From: Oscillospiraceae bacterium
GTDB lineage: Bacteria > Bacillota > Clostridia > Oscillospirales > Acutalibacteraceae
DNA length: 34,553 nucleotides
Direction of reading: 5' to 3'
Assembly (NCBI GenBank): GCA_022763825.1
Contig: JALEQX010000102.1
Span: 1-34,553 of the forward strand
This document shows positions 1 through 7,482 of this stretch, in pieces (positions within the stretch are counted from its first letter, which is position 1; every line of letters begins with the position of its first letter). The notes beneath the pieces are model-generated. The model saw nothing but the letters and a program-made list of their open reading frames with translations. It searched no databases and was not told where the DNA came from. Position numbers and translations under genes: made by a program.

Positions 1-291
1 GGGGAAATAAAAAAATCCTGTCCCCGCAATCTTTACATTGCCGGGACAGGAATAAAAATCATCCTGCGGTGCCACCCTGCTTGATATTCTCTTACGAAAA
101 TATCCACTCATACGTACTGTCATACGCTGACATTGTTCACGGAGCGTCGTCTCCGTCGCACATACTCGGCTTTTGCCTTTCCGCTTGCCCTTGGAAGTCC
201 ATTCGGTCAAATCCTGCCCTGCCGTATTCCCATCATCAACGGCTCTCTTAAAGGACGGTGGTAAGACTTACTTACTCTCCCTCATCGGTTT
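1..291 (-). promoter_or_regulatory. T-box riboswitch leader, probably tRNA-Trp responsive
   Basis: A transcribed leader runs from about 291 towards the left edge; the regulated gene lies outside the window. The T-box consensus reads AGGGTGGCACCGCAGG on the minus strand at 63-78. Its GCAGG and GGG segments can pair with CCTGTCCC (43-50), the 5' arm of the downstream terminator, giving the usual antiterminator/terminator switch. Stem I is also recognisable: GGGAG pairs with CTTCC (193-197), an AGTA motif follows, and an AGAGAG bulge precedes a GCCGT/ACGGC apical stem. The base of the specifier loop reads GAA-TGG-A (198-204), so the specifier is probably TGG (Trp). The bulge TGGC (71-74) would pair with a GCCA tRNA end, which fits the G discriminator of tRNA-Trp. 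The leader itself is certain; the amino-acid assignment is inference. The controlled gene is probably trpS or a tryptophan synthesis or transport gene. Confidence 0.93.
8..50 (-). terminator. Terminator of the T-box switch
   Basis: On the minus strand a 14-bp stem with a single mismatch (arms 37-50 and 17-30, loop GTAAAG) is followed by a run of T at 9-15. Its 5' arm is shared with the T-box antiterminator, so uncharged tRNA would prevent this hairpin from forming. Confidence 0.92.
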
Positions 292-297
292 AATCGG

Positions 298-326
298 ATT
301 TTAGCACACAATTTTTCAAATGTCAA
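298..326 (-). promoter_or_regulatory. Sigma-A promoter of the T-box leader
   Basis: The minus strand carries TTGACA (321-326), a 17-bp spacer and TAAAAT (298-303). An A/T-rich stretch containing the palindrome AAAATCGATTTT (332-343) lies just upstream. The promoter sits about 30 bp beyond the histidine kinase stop codon, so the T-box unit is transcribed independently. Confidence 0.88.
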
Positions 327-354
327 TAGGCAAAATCGATTTTTTTCAATTCTT

Positions 355-2432
355 TTATGCGTTTATCAATCCGGGAGCTTCATTGCGTTTAATCAAATCG
401 AATGAAACGATTGTCGTAAACATATCCCCGTCGATTGATACGCTGATTTCTCCGTTCTGAAGTGCGGTAAGACTTTTAACTATCGAGAGCCCGAGTCCGC
501 TTCCCTCCGTATTTCTTGACGAATCACCTCTGACAAAACGCTCCATAAGTTCGTCTGATGAAATATTAAGCTGAGCTTTTGAAATATTCTTAAATATAGT
601 AACGACTCTGTCTCCTACTTTTCTGACGGAAAGATAGACGCGTGTGCCGGGAAACGCATACTTGCATATATTGCTCAAAAGATTGTCATATACACGCCAC
701 AGCAAACGGCTGTCCGCCATTATATAATGAGATTCATCGTCCGTTGTAACAACCAGTTCAAGATTTGATTTCTGCGCGCGTTCCGTATATTCTGCGACAG
801 CCTGCGACAAAAGTATACCCGCGTCGCACGGAGCAAAATTAACCTGAATATTTCCGGTTGACGCTTTTGACGCTTCGATGAGATCCTCGATAAGCTTTTT
901 GAGCCTCGAGGACTGCCTGTCGAGAACGCCGATATATTCGTTTACAGTCTCGTTTTCAACGTCCTCTTTCTTAATAAGGTCAACGTAATTGATTATTGAA
1001 GTAAGCGGGGTTTTTAAATCATGCGAAACATTTGTAATAAGCTCTGTTTTCAATCTTTCGCTTTTCATTTTTTCATCTACGGCTTTCTGCATACCGACGT
1101 TTATTCCGTTGAGGGCGTATGCCATACGCTTAAAATCACCGAACATATATTTCGTATCGATTTTAAAAGAGAAATCACCGTCGGCTATCTTATTAACGCC
1201 TTCTTCAATCTTTCGAAACTGTATCGCAAGGGCTATTACAAGAGGAACAAAGAAAAGAAGCTCAATAAATGCGGTTACATATGCGGCTTTTGCGCTGAAT
1301 CCGGACGCAGCGCATACAATCAAATCAAAAAGAAGTATTCCGAAAACAGACAGAACTGTTTTCTTTACAAATTTAAGATTTTTAATTCTGTACGACGTTC
1401 TCAGGAATGACGCTTTTATTTTACGTCCGATAAATCTAAAGAAACGTACTGTAAGCATAGTCGAGAAAAACGACGAGGTTTTGATTCTTGCCGCAATACC
1501 CTTGATATATATAATCAATAACAGCTCATCAAGTATTGCAAAAGTAATGACAAGCGACGTTATAATCTCTATTTCGGATGAAAAATACTCCATCCCCCAG
1601 AAAAACAATGCAATCTGTGCCGTAATGACTGCCGTAAACAAAAGCATCGCCAAATCGAAAGGAAATCTGTCGGCGCGCGAGGCGCACGGAGATTCGCCGT
1701 CCGAACGTACAGCCGCGGTCGAGCAGACCATTACCATAAACAGGATAAATAAAAAGAATGATACAATTGTCACCGATATGATAAACATCGATTCGGGATA
1801 CAGCCGTTCTATGAGATCATTCGTATAATAATATCTGTCGCCTTTGCTTAATTCGTATTTAAGATATGCATTGACGGTTATATTGTTTACCGTCTCGGTA
1901 TAATATGCAAAGCCGTTCTCCGTATTATAGACCTCATACTGCGAATACCCGTTAGGCTTACCCCCGTCCGGCGGAACAGACGAATCAATTTCACCGCTTA
2001 TATTTTTATTAGCCCAATCCAAATCGTCTGTCATCAGATTTTCATTTATTACCCTTGACGAATATTTTTCGGAAATCGAATATGAATTTTTTGTTTTAAT
2101 CGAATTGTCATCTATATTCGACGCAATGACACTGCCGTTCTGCGTAACTATTTCGTAAAAGAAATTAACCTCGGAATCTCTGACAAATGATGAATTTGCG
2201 GAACGGGAATAGGGATCGTCAAGCCCGTTATACGCAAGTGCGGAATAAATATCCTGATACATATAATTATTGAATTGTATCTCTGTCGTTTTTTCCTGAG
2301 AATACTGCCATGCGCCTATCTCGCTGAGCCATATTGAAGCGATAAGTCCGGTCAAAGTCGCCGTCAAAGATATCAGAGCAAAAACAATACATAAAATTTT
2401 AAAAGCAAAATTACCGCGAACCCGGTTTTTCA

Positions 2433-2433
<1 letters not shown>
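355..2433 (-). CDS. Membrane sensor histidine kinase (OmpR-family partner)
   Basis: This is a 692-residue two-component sensor kinase. It has an N-terminal membrane helix (about 10-35), an extracytoplasmic sensing region (about 36-205), a second membrane block with several helices (about 210-400) and a HAMP-like linker (IADGDFSFKI). The HisKA H-box is SHDLKTPLTS with the phosphoacceptor at His471. The HATPase_c domain shows the N-box (DNLLSNICKYA) and the G-box (EGSGLGLSIVKS, around residue 643). The start codon overlaps the stop of the upstream response regulator by one base (TAATG), so the two proteins are translated as a pair. It should phosphorylate that regulator in response to an envelope signal. 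The signal is unknown, and the extracytoplasmic domain resembles nothing I can name. No hairpin terminator is visible after the stop codon. Confidence 0.95.
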
Positions 2434-3137
<704 letters not shown>

Positions 3138-3159
3138 ATATGCCTCAGCCCCTTACACG

Positions 3160-3220
3160 ATTATATGATATCAAAAATGATATAAAGAAAACAGAATGAT
3201 TTTCATTAATTTTTCATTAA
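3160..3220 (-). promoter_or_regulatory. Promoter with tandem direct repeats upstream of the two-component operon
   Basis: The minus strand has a good -10 TATAAT (3160-3165) but only a poor -35 (TCTTTA, 3183-3188, 17-bp spacer). Just upstream are two direct repeats TTAATGAAAA at 3211-3220 and 3200-3209 with an 11-bp period. Tandem half-sites one helical turn apart next to a weak -35 are the usual layout for OmpR/PhoB-type activators. The repeats are seen directly; binding by the adjacent regulator is inference. Confidence 0.6.
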
Positions 3221-3233
3221 GAAACATGATTTA

Positions 3234-3258
3234 AACGGACAGTTACTCTCTGCCCGTT
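3234..3258 (-). terminator. Hairpin after the alpha/beta hydrolase gene
   Basis: On the minus strand AACGGGCAG pairs with CTGTCCGTT (9 bp with one G-U pair, 7-base loop) immediately after the hydrolase stop codon. The T tract that follows is interrupted, so termination may be partial and some read-through into the two-component genes is possible. Confidence 0.6.
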
Positions 3259-3264
3259 AAAGAA

Positions 3265-4206
3265 TTACATATTATATGCGTTAAGATGCATATAGAGCCA
3301 TTTTCTGATATCCCCGAAAACTTTTTCTCTGTCATCTTCGTTGAGGATTTCATGTCTCATTCCGGGATAAAGAATCATCTCGGTTTCGACTCCTCTTGAT
3401 TCAAGTCCGTCGCACACCTGCAAAACGCCTCTGCCGAACATTCCTATCGAATCCTTAGCTCCCGAAATAAGGAGTACGGGAAGCTCAACCGGGAACGTAT
3501 CGTACCATTCCTTAGACGACGATTTCAGTGCAAGTTTCATTACCGTAAGAGAACTGCCGAGCGTTATATCTCCTCCGCAAAGAGGGTCTGAGGAAAAATT
3601 CTCTCTGTTAGCACGGCTTAACGAAAGCCATGCCCTTATATCCTGGTCGCCGTATATTTTAGACGTTACGGTACCGAAAATTTCGCTCGCGGCGTCCGAA
3701 CGTCTGTCCCTGCCGAGCTTATCCGCGGCAAGCTCTGCGGCAATCTCCAAGGGGGCGAATTTGTCGGAGAAATTGCCTGTTCCGCAGATAATAAGACCGC
3801 TTAATTCATAGCCGAAATTCTGCGCATAAAGTCTTGCGCAGAACGAACCCATACTGTGTCCAAAAAGAAAATAAGGAAGTCCCGGATTTCTTTTAATCAT
3901 AATGTTATGAAGAATATGCATATCGTCAATCATTCTGACATATGTATCCTCTTCTCCGAAGTCGCCCAATTCGTCAAAGGTCGACGCGGATTTACCGTGT
4001 CCTATGTGATCGTTTCCGCATACGATAAATCCGTCCGCAGCTAAAAAGCGCGCAAACTCGTCGTATCTGTCGATATGCTCGCTCAATCCGTGCGCTATCT
4101 GAAAAATACCTATATGCTCCGTCTCGTCATTCTCCCATATAAGAGTTCTTATTTTTGTATGTCCGTTCGAGGACATAAAATACGCTTCTTTTTTTATTAC
4201 TGCCAT
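3265..4206 (-). CDS. Alpha/beta hydrolase, monoacylglycerol lipase/lysophospholipase-like
   Basis: This 313-residue serine hydrolase belongs to the Hydrolase_4 (serine aminopeptidase S33) superfamily. The oxyanion-hole HGLSEH is at residues 39-44. The nucleophile elbow GHSMGS carries Ser118. The acid lies in ISGAKDSIG and the catalytic His in PGMRHEIL near the C-terminus. The protein has no signal peptide and is probably cytoplasmic. The family usually hydrolyses monoacylglycerols or lysophospholipids, but the substrate cannot be read from sequence. The gene begins 14 bp after the GH13 glucosidase stop and has a GGCGGAG Shine-Dalgarno, so the two form an operon. A hairpin follows the stop codon. 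Confidence 0.9.
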   Translation of the reverse strand: MAVIKKEAYFMSSNGHTKIRTLIWENDETEHIGIFQIAHGLSEHIDRYDEFARFLAADGFIVCGNDHIGHGKSASTFDELGDFGEEDTYVRMIDDMHILHNIMIKRNPGLPYFLFGHSMGSFCARLYAQNFGYELSGLIICGTGNFSDKFAPLEIAAELAADKLGRDRRSDAASEIFGTVTSKIYGDQDIRAWLSLSRANRENFSSDPLCGGDITLGSSLTVMKLALKSSSKEWYDTFPVELPVLLISGAKDSIGMFGRGVLQVCDGLESRGVETEMILYPGMRHEILNEDDREKVFGDIRKWLYMHLNAYNM

Positions 4207-4220
4207 TTTTAATCTCCGCC

Positions 4221-5897
4221 TTATTTAAATAAATATACTCTCGCCTCATACGGTTTTAAAAGACAACCGTTATCGACAAGCTTAGGATTGTGATAATTGC
4301 ATAAAACGCATTCTCCGTCTTTTAAGTCAAATCCGTCGGGAGCTTTAAATAAATGAGGTTTATCGCAAAACGAAAGAATCACGAGCATACGCTCATTTTC
4401 ATAATGACGCGAATAAACGTAAAGCTTATCGCTGTCCCTATAATGTTCTTCGTATTTTCCGTAAATGCAGACCTCGTTTTCTTTCCTGAATTTAAGAAGT
4501 TTTCTGTAATAATTAAGTATCGAATCCGGGTCGTTCTCCTGAGAGGCGACGTTTATTTCCTTATAATTCGGGTTTATACAGAACCACGCCTCGTTCGCCG
4601 ACGTAAACCCTGCATTCTTTGCATCAGACCATTGAACGGGGGTTCTGGCATTATCTCTGGACGCGTAGTTTGCAAGTTTCAGAGCTTTCTTTTCCCCGAG
4701 AATTTTCTTAGCAACGTTATAATTGTTCTTAGTCGAAACGTCGGTATATTTATCGATAGAGTCTATCTCGATATTTGTCATACCTATTTCCTGACCCTGA
4801 TATATAAACGGAGTTCCGCACTGACAGATGTACATGGTCGCAAGCATTTTCGCGCTCTCGGCTCTGTATTTGAGGCTTCCGTATCGGTTAACTATTCTCG
4901 GCTGATCGTGATTCTCTATATACAAAGCGTTCCATGCCTTTGCGTACAGGTCGTTCTGCCATCTTGTATATACTTTTTTCAGCTTTTTCAAATTAAATTT
5001 TGTTTTAAACCAACTGTATATAAAACAGTCCGCCGCCATGTGTTCAAAATGGAACATCATACTAAGCTGCTGATTTTCGCCCTCAGTTATATGTTTAAGC
5101 GCGGATTTCGTCGTCATCATCGGTGCCTCGCCGACAGTCATGCAGTCGTACTTTGAAAGGACATCGTTTTTAAATTCATTCAGATACTCGTCAAGGTGAG
5201 GACCGTGCATATAGTTTTCTATACCTGTCGCAACAGGGATCCAGTACGGACTCGACGGCAATCCCTCGCGCTTTGAAATAAACGTGATAACGTCCTCTCT
5301 GAAACCGTCTACGCCCATATCGAGCCAGAATTTCATTATATCCTTAACTTCTCTGCGCACATTCGGGTTATCCATATTGAGGTCGGGCTGTTCGACTGCA
5401 AAAAGGTGGAGATAATACTCGTCAAGCTTTTCATTATATTCCCACGCGGGACCTGCAAAGGTCGACATCCAGTTATTCGGCGGAAAAGGTCCCTTGCCCT
5501 TACGCCAAAAATAATAATCGTGATACGGGTTGTCATCGCCTTTAAGACTTTCCTTAAACCATTCGTGCTGATCGGACGTATGATTGATAACAAGATCCAT
5601 TATAACTCTTAATCCGCGTTCGTGCGCGCCGTCAAGGACTTCCTTAAAATCTTCCATGGTGCCGTATTCGGGCTGAATCGAACGGTAGTCCGCAATATCG
5701 TATCCGTAGTCTTTCTGCGGAGATTTATATAAAGGAGAGAACCATATCGCGTCTACTCCGAGACTTTTTATATAGTCGAGCTTTGAAAGAACACCTCTGA
5801 GATCGCCTATGCCGTCGCCGTTTGAATCGCAGAAGCTTCTCGGCCAAACCTGATAGACAGACATCTCTTTATACCAACATTTTTTTATATCGTCCAT
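4221..5897 (-). CDS. GH13 alpha-glucosidase, oligo-1,6-glucosidase type
   Basis: This 558-residue glycoside hydrolase family 13 enzyme matches the usual length of cytoplasmic oligo-1,6-glucosidases and has no signal peptide. The (beta/alpha)8 barrel starts with YQVWPRSFCDSNGDGIGDL. Region I is DLVINHTSD. Region II is GFREDV with the nucleophile Asp202, followed by Val, a residue associated in this family with preference for alpha-1,6 bonds. Region III carries the acid/base Glu257 (VGEAP), region IV is ENHDQPR with Asp331, and the conserved QPDLN is present. It should release glucose from isomaltose or panose-type oligosaccharides. Trehalose-6-phosphate hydrolase is a close relative, but no trehalose PTS gene is nearby. 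It is the first gene of an operon with the downstream hydrolase. Confidence 0.93.
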   Translation of the reverse strand: MDDIKKCWYKEMSVYQVWPRSFCDSNGDGIGDLRGVLSKLDYIKSLGVDAIWFSPLYKSPQKDYGYDIADYRSIQPEYGTMEDFKEVLDGAHERGLRVIMDLVINHTSDQHEWFKESLKGDDNPYHDYYFWRKGKGPFPPNNWMSTFAGPAWEYNEKLDEYYLHLFAVEQPDLNMDNPNVRREVKDIMKFWLDMGVDGFREDVITFISKREGLPSSPYWIPVATGIENYMHGPHLDEYLNEFKNDVLSKYDCMTVGEAPMMTTKSALKHITEGENQQLSMMFHFEHMAADCFIYSWFKTKFNLKKLKKVYTRWQNDLYAKAWNALYIENHDQPRIVNRYGSLKYRAESAKMLATMYICQCGTPFIYQGQEIGMTNIEIDSIDKYTDVSTKNNYNVAKKILGEKKALKLANYASRDNARTPVQWSDAKNAGFTSANEAWFCINPNYKEINVASQENDPDSILNYYRKLLKFRKENEVCIYGKYEEHYRDSDKLYVYSRHYENERMLVILSFCDKPHLFKAPDGFDLKDGECVLCNYHNPKLVDNGCLLKPYEARVYLFK

Positions 5898-5930
5898 TTA
5901 AAGTTCTCACCTTTCACAAATCTTTTTTTT

Positions 5931-5959
5931 ATTTTACCATTTGACAAGAATAAAGTAAA
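5931..5959 (-). promoter_or_regulatory. Probable promoter of the glucosidase operon
   Basis: The minus strand shows TTTACT (5954-5959), a 17-bp spacer and TAAAAT (5931-5936), then AAAGGTGAG ahead of the ATG at 5897. The -35 matches four of six consensus bases. No clear operator was recognised. Confidence 0.55.
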
Positions 5960-5998
5960 GCATAAGTTTTCAAAACCAGCATTTGTAAAATTTTATTG

Positions 5999-6027
5999 TT
6001 GCATTTTAACAAACACAGTAATATAAT
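5999..6027 (+). promoter_or_regulatory. Sigma-A promoter of the PHP-domain gene
   Basis: TTGCAT (5999-6004), a 17-bp spacer and TATAAT (6022-6027) are followed by AGGTGAT (6034-6040) and the ATG at 6046. The promoter is divergent from that of the glucosidase. Confidence 0.8.
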
Positions 6028-6045
6028 TTTGTCAGGTGATAAAAA

Positions 6046-6774
6046 ATGAATGCAGAAACAAGTAAAATCAAACAAAAACTTATTGACTTATACCCGTATA
6101 AAGCCGAACTTCACGCTCACTCCTCCCCTGCCAGCACATGCTCGGAGGTTCCCGCAGAGGACGGCGTTAAGCTTTATGCGCAAAAGGGATATTCGGTGAT
6201 AGCGTTTACAAATCATTTATTCTTGAATTATGTCGAATCGCACGGCGGAAAAGAAGGATATCTTGATTTTATCGAAAATGAGATTAACACCGCGAAAGAA
6301 GCGGGCAAAAAATACGGCATAAACGTAATTTGGGGCGCTGAGCTGCGTTTTGTCAACGAAAACAATAACGACTATCTGCTTTTCGGAATCAACAGAGAAA
6401 TTCTCTCAAGAGCAATAGACTCGCTTTCTTTCGACCTTAAAACATTTGTAACGGAATATAAAAACTCCCGTTCCGTAATCATTCAGGCGCATCCGTTCAG
6501 AAACGGACAGGAACGCGCGGATGTTTCTCTTCTTGACGGAATTGAAGTATTCAACATGCACCCGAATCATAATTCACGCGTTGCGCTTGCAAGAACATAC
6601 GCAAAAGAAAACAATAAAATTATGACATGCGGAACGGATTTTCACGAGTACGCTCATGCGGGACTTTCCGCGACAAGATTTAAGCGTATTCCGTCGGACT
6701 CGTTCGAACTCGCCGAAATGATAAGAGAAAACGACTTTATTTTTCAAATCGGAGACAGTATTGTTATAGGATAA
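6046..6774 (+). CDS. PHP-domain metal-dependent phosphoesterase
   Basis: This 242-residue protein consists of a single PHP domain. It has the N-terminal metal-binding HxH (His23 and His25, ELHAHSS), a central AHPFRNG and a C-terminal GTDFHEYAHAG, which are typical positions for the trinuclear metal site of this family. Family members hydrolyse phosphoesters such as histidinol phosphate, nucleotide 3',5'-bisphosphates or exonuclease substrates. The sequence is not close enough to HisK or YciV for me to name the substrate. It has no signal peptide or membrane segment. It stands at the head of the plus-strand island, and its stop codon lies four bases before a sigma-E-like element for spoIIID. 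It may therefore be read through into spoIIID, although that gene appears to have its own start site. Confidence 0.85.
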   Translation: MNAETSKIKQKLIDLYPYKAELHAHSSPASTCSEVPAEDGVKLYAQKGYSVIAFTNHLFLNYVESHGGKEGYLDFIENEINTAKEAGKKYGINVIWGAELRFVNENNNDYLLFGINREILSRAIDSLSFDLKTFVTEYKNSRSVIIQAHPFRNGQERADVSLLDGIEVFNMHPNHNSRVALARTYAKENNKIMTCGTDFHEYAHAGLSATRFKRIPSDSFELAEMIRENDFIFQIGDSIVIG

Positions 6775-6777
6775 TTT

Positions 6778-6806
6778 TCATATTAATGCAGAATCATTCA
6801 TAGTAA
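6778..6806 (+). promoter_or_regulatory. Sigma-E-like sporulation promoter of spoIIID
   Basis: TCATATT (6778-6784), a 14-bp spacer and CATAGTAA (6799-6806) resemble the sigma-E consensus (GTCATATT, then CATACAAT). spoIIID is a mother-cell gene transcribed by sigma-E in Bacillus, so this is the expected promoter type. The -35 match is good; the -10 matches about five of eight bases. Confidence 0.55.
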
Positions 6807-6856
6807 TATCTCGAGGGGGGAAAGGTTTTATCCCATTCCCGTGAGGAGGTTTTTGC

Positions 6857-7108
6857 TTGAATGAGATCGTTGAGGAAAGAGCCGTTGAATTAGGCGAATA
6901 CATAGTAGCCCACAAATCTACAGTCAGAGCCGCGGCAAAAAAATTCGGAATAAGCAAATCCACCGTTCATACGGACGTTGCACAAAGATTAAAAAAATTA
7001 AGTCCGTCTCTGTACGCCCAGGTCAGAGAAGTTCTCGATGTAAATAAAGCACAGAGACATATACGAGGCGGTCTTGCCACAAAGGAAAAATACAAAAAAA
7101 TGAAATAA
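6857..7108 (+). CDS. spoIIID: Sporulation transcription regulator SpoIIID
   Basis: This 83-residue protein matches the compact SpoIIID family along its whole length. A helix-turn-helix (about 23-45, AAKKFGISKSTVHTDVAQRL) is followed by the family-specific basic tail (RHIRGGLATKEKYKK). SpoIIID is the mother-cell regulator that activates sigma-K genes and represses part of the sigma-E regulon during endospore formation. The start is a TTG at 6857-6859, chosen because AGGAGG (6844-6849) lies seven bases upstream and the encoded N-terminus aligns with the family. It has its own sigma-E-like promoter and terminator and forms a single-gene unit. Its presence indicates an endospore former. Confidence 0.96.
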   Translation: MNEIVEERAVELGEYIVAHKSTVRAAAKKFGISKSTVHTDVAQRLKKLSPSLYAQVREVLDVNKAQRHIRGGLATKEKYKKMK

Positions 7109-7112
7109 AAAT

Positions 7113-7158
7113 CGACGCGGAATTTGTATCTGAATACGATTCCGCGCCGTTTTTTTTT
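7113..7158 (+). terminator. Terminator after spoIIID
   Basis: CGACGCGGAAT (7113-7123) pairs with ATTCCGCGCCG (7139-7149) with one mismatch, followed by nine T residues. It separates spoIIID from the iron operon. Confidence 0.93.
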
Positions 7159-7167
7159 GAATATATA

Positions 7168-7196
7168 TTGACTGTATTTTCATATAATGATAATAT
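7168..7196 (+). promoter_or_regulatory. Promoter of the feo operon
   Basis: TTGACT (7168-7173), a 17-bp spacer and TAATAT (7191-7196) lie directly upstream of the palindromic operator and the feoA start. Confidence 0.75.
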
Positions 7197-7203
7197 AAAT
7201 ATA

Positions 7204-7223
7204 TTGTTAGTCATAACTAACAA
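7204..7223. promoter_or_regulatory. Perfect palindrome, probable metal-repressor operator of feoAB
   Basis: TTGTTAGT-CATA-ACTAACAA is a perfect inverted repeat with 8-bp arms, placed at the expected transcription start. A repressor bound there would block feo transcription. The TTAG...CTAA layout recalls operators of DtxR/IdeR/MntR-type iron or manganese repressors more than the classical Fur box. The palindrome is seen directly; the repressor identity is inference. Confidence 0.75.
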
Positions 7224-7245
7224 ATTAATAAACGGAGTATGTAAT

Positions 7246-7482
7246 ATGACATTGGACGAATTAAAAGCCGGAGAATCCGGCGTTATAAGCGAGGTCGGGG
7301 GCGAGGGGGCACTGAGACTAAGACTCCTTGACATGGGGCTTATACCGAGAACACGGGTTAAAATACAAAAACTTGCCCCTCTGGGCGACCCTATTCAGAT
7401 AACGCTCAGAGGATATGAACTGACAATCAGAAAAGACGACGCGTCAAAAATTACCGTAGTTAAGGACGGTGAAAAAGCATGA
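7246..7482 (+). CDS. feoA: Ferrous iron transport accessory protein FeoA
   Basis: This 78-residue protein is a single SH3-like FeoA domain (TLDELKAGESGVI, LRLLDMGLIPRTRVKI, LGDPIQITLRGYELTIRKDDA). It is cytoplasmic and is thought to modulate the FeoB GTPase. The ATG at 7246 is preferred over an in-frame start at 7168 because a GGAG (7234-7237) precedes it, the promoter and operator lie upstream of it, and the protein then has the usual FeoA length. The stop codon overlaps the feoB start by four bases (ATGA). It is the first gene of the feo operon and is probably repressed by iron through the upstream palindrome. Confidence 0.95.
   Translation: MTLDELKAGESGVISEVGGEGALRLRLLDMGLIPRTRVKIQKLAPLGDPIQITLRGYELTIRKDDASKITVVKDGEKA

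Noticed and set aside
69..251. 60-codon open frame at the left end
   Set aside because: It lies inside the T-box leader on the opposite strand and is explained by RNA structure, not coding.
989..1828. 279-codon open frame on the plus strand
   Set aside because: It is antisense to the histidine kinase transmembrane and HAMP regions; no ribosome binding site and no recognisable protein.
4353..5156. 267-codon open frame on the plus strand
   Set aside because: It is antisense to the GH13 glucosidase, which shows all catalytic motifs; the product has no recognisable family.
5941..5946. TTGACA on the plus strand upstream of the PHP gene
   Set aside because: No -10 box at a suitable distance; the pair at 5999/6022 is much better.
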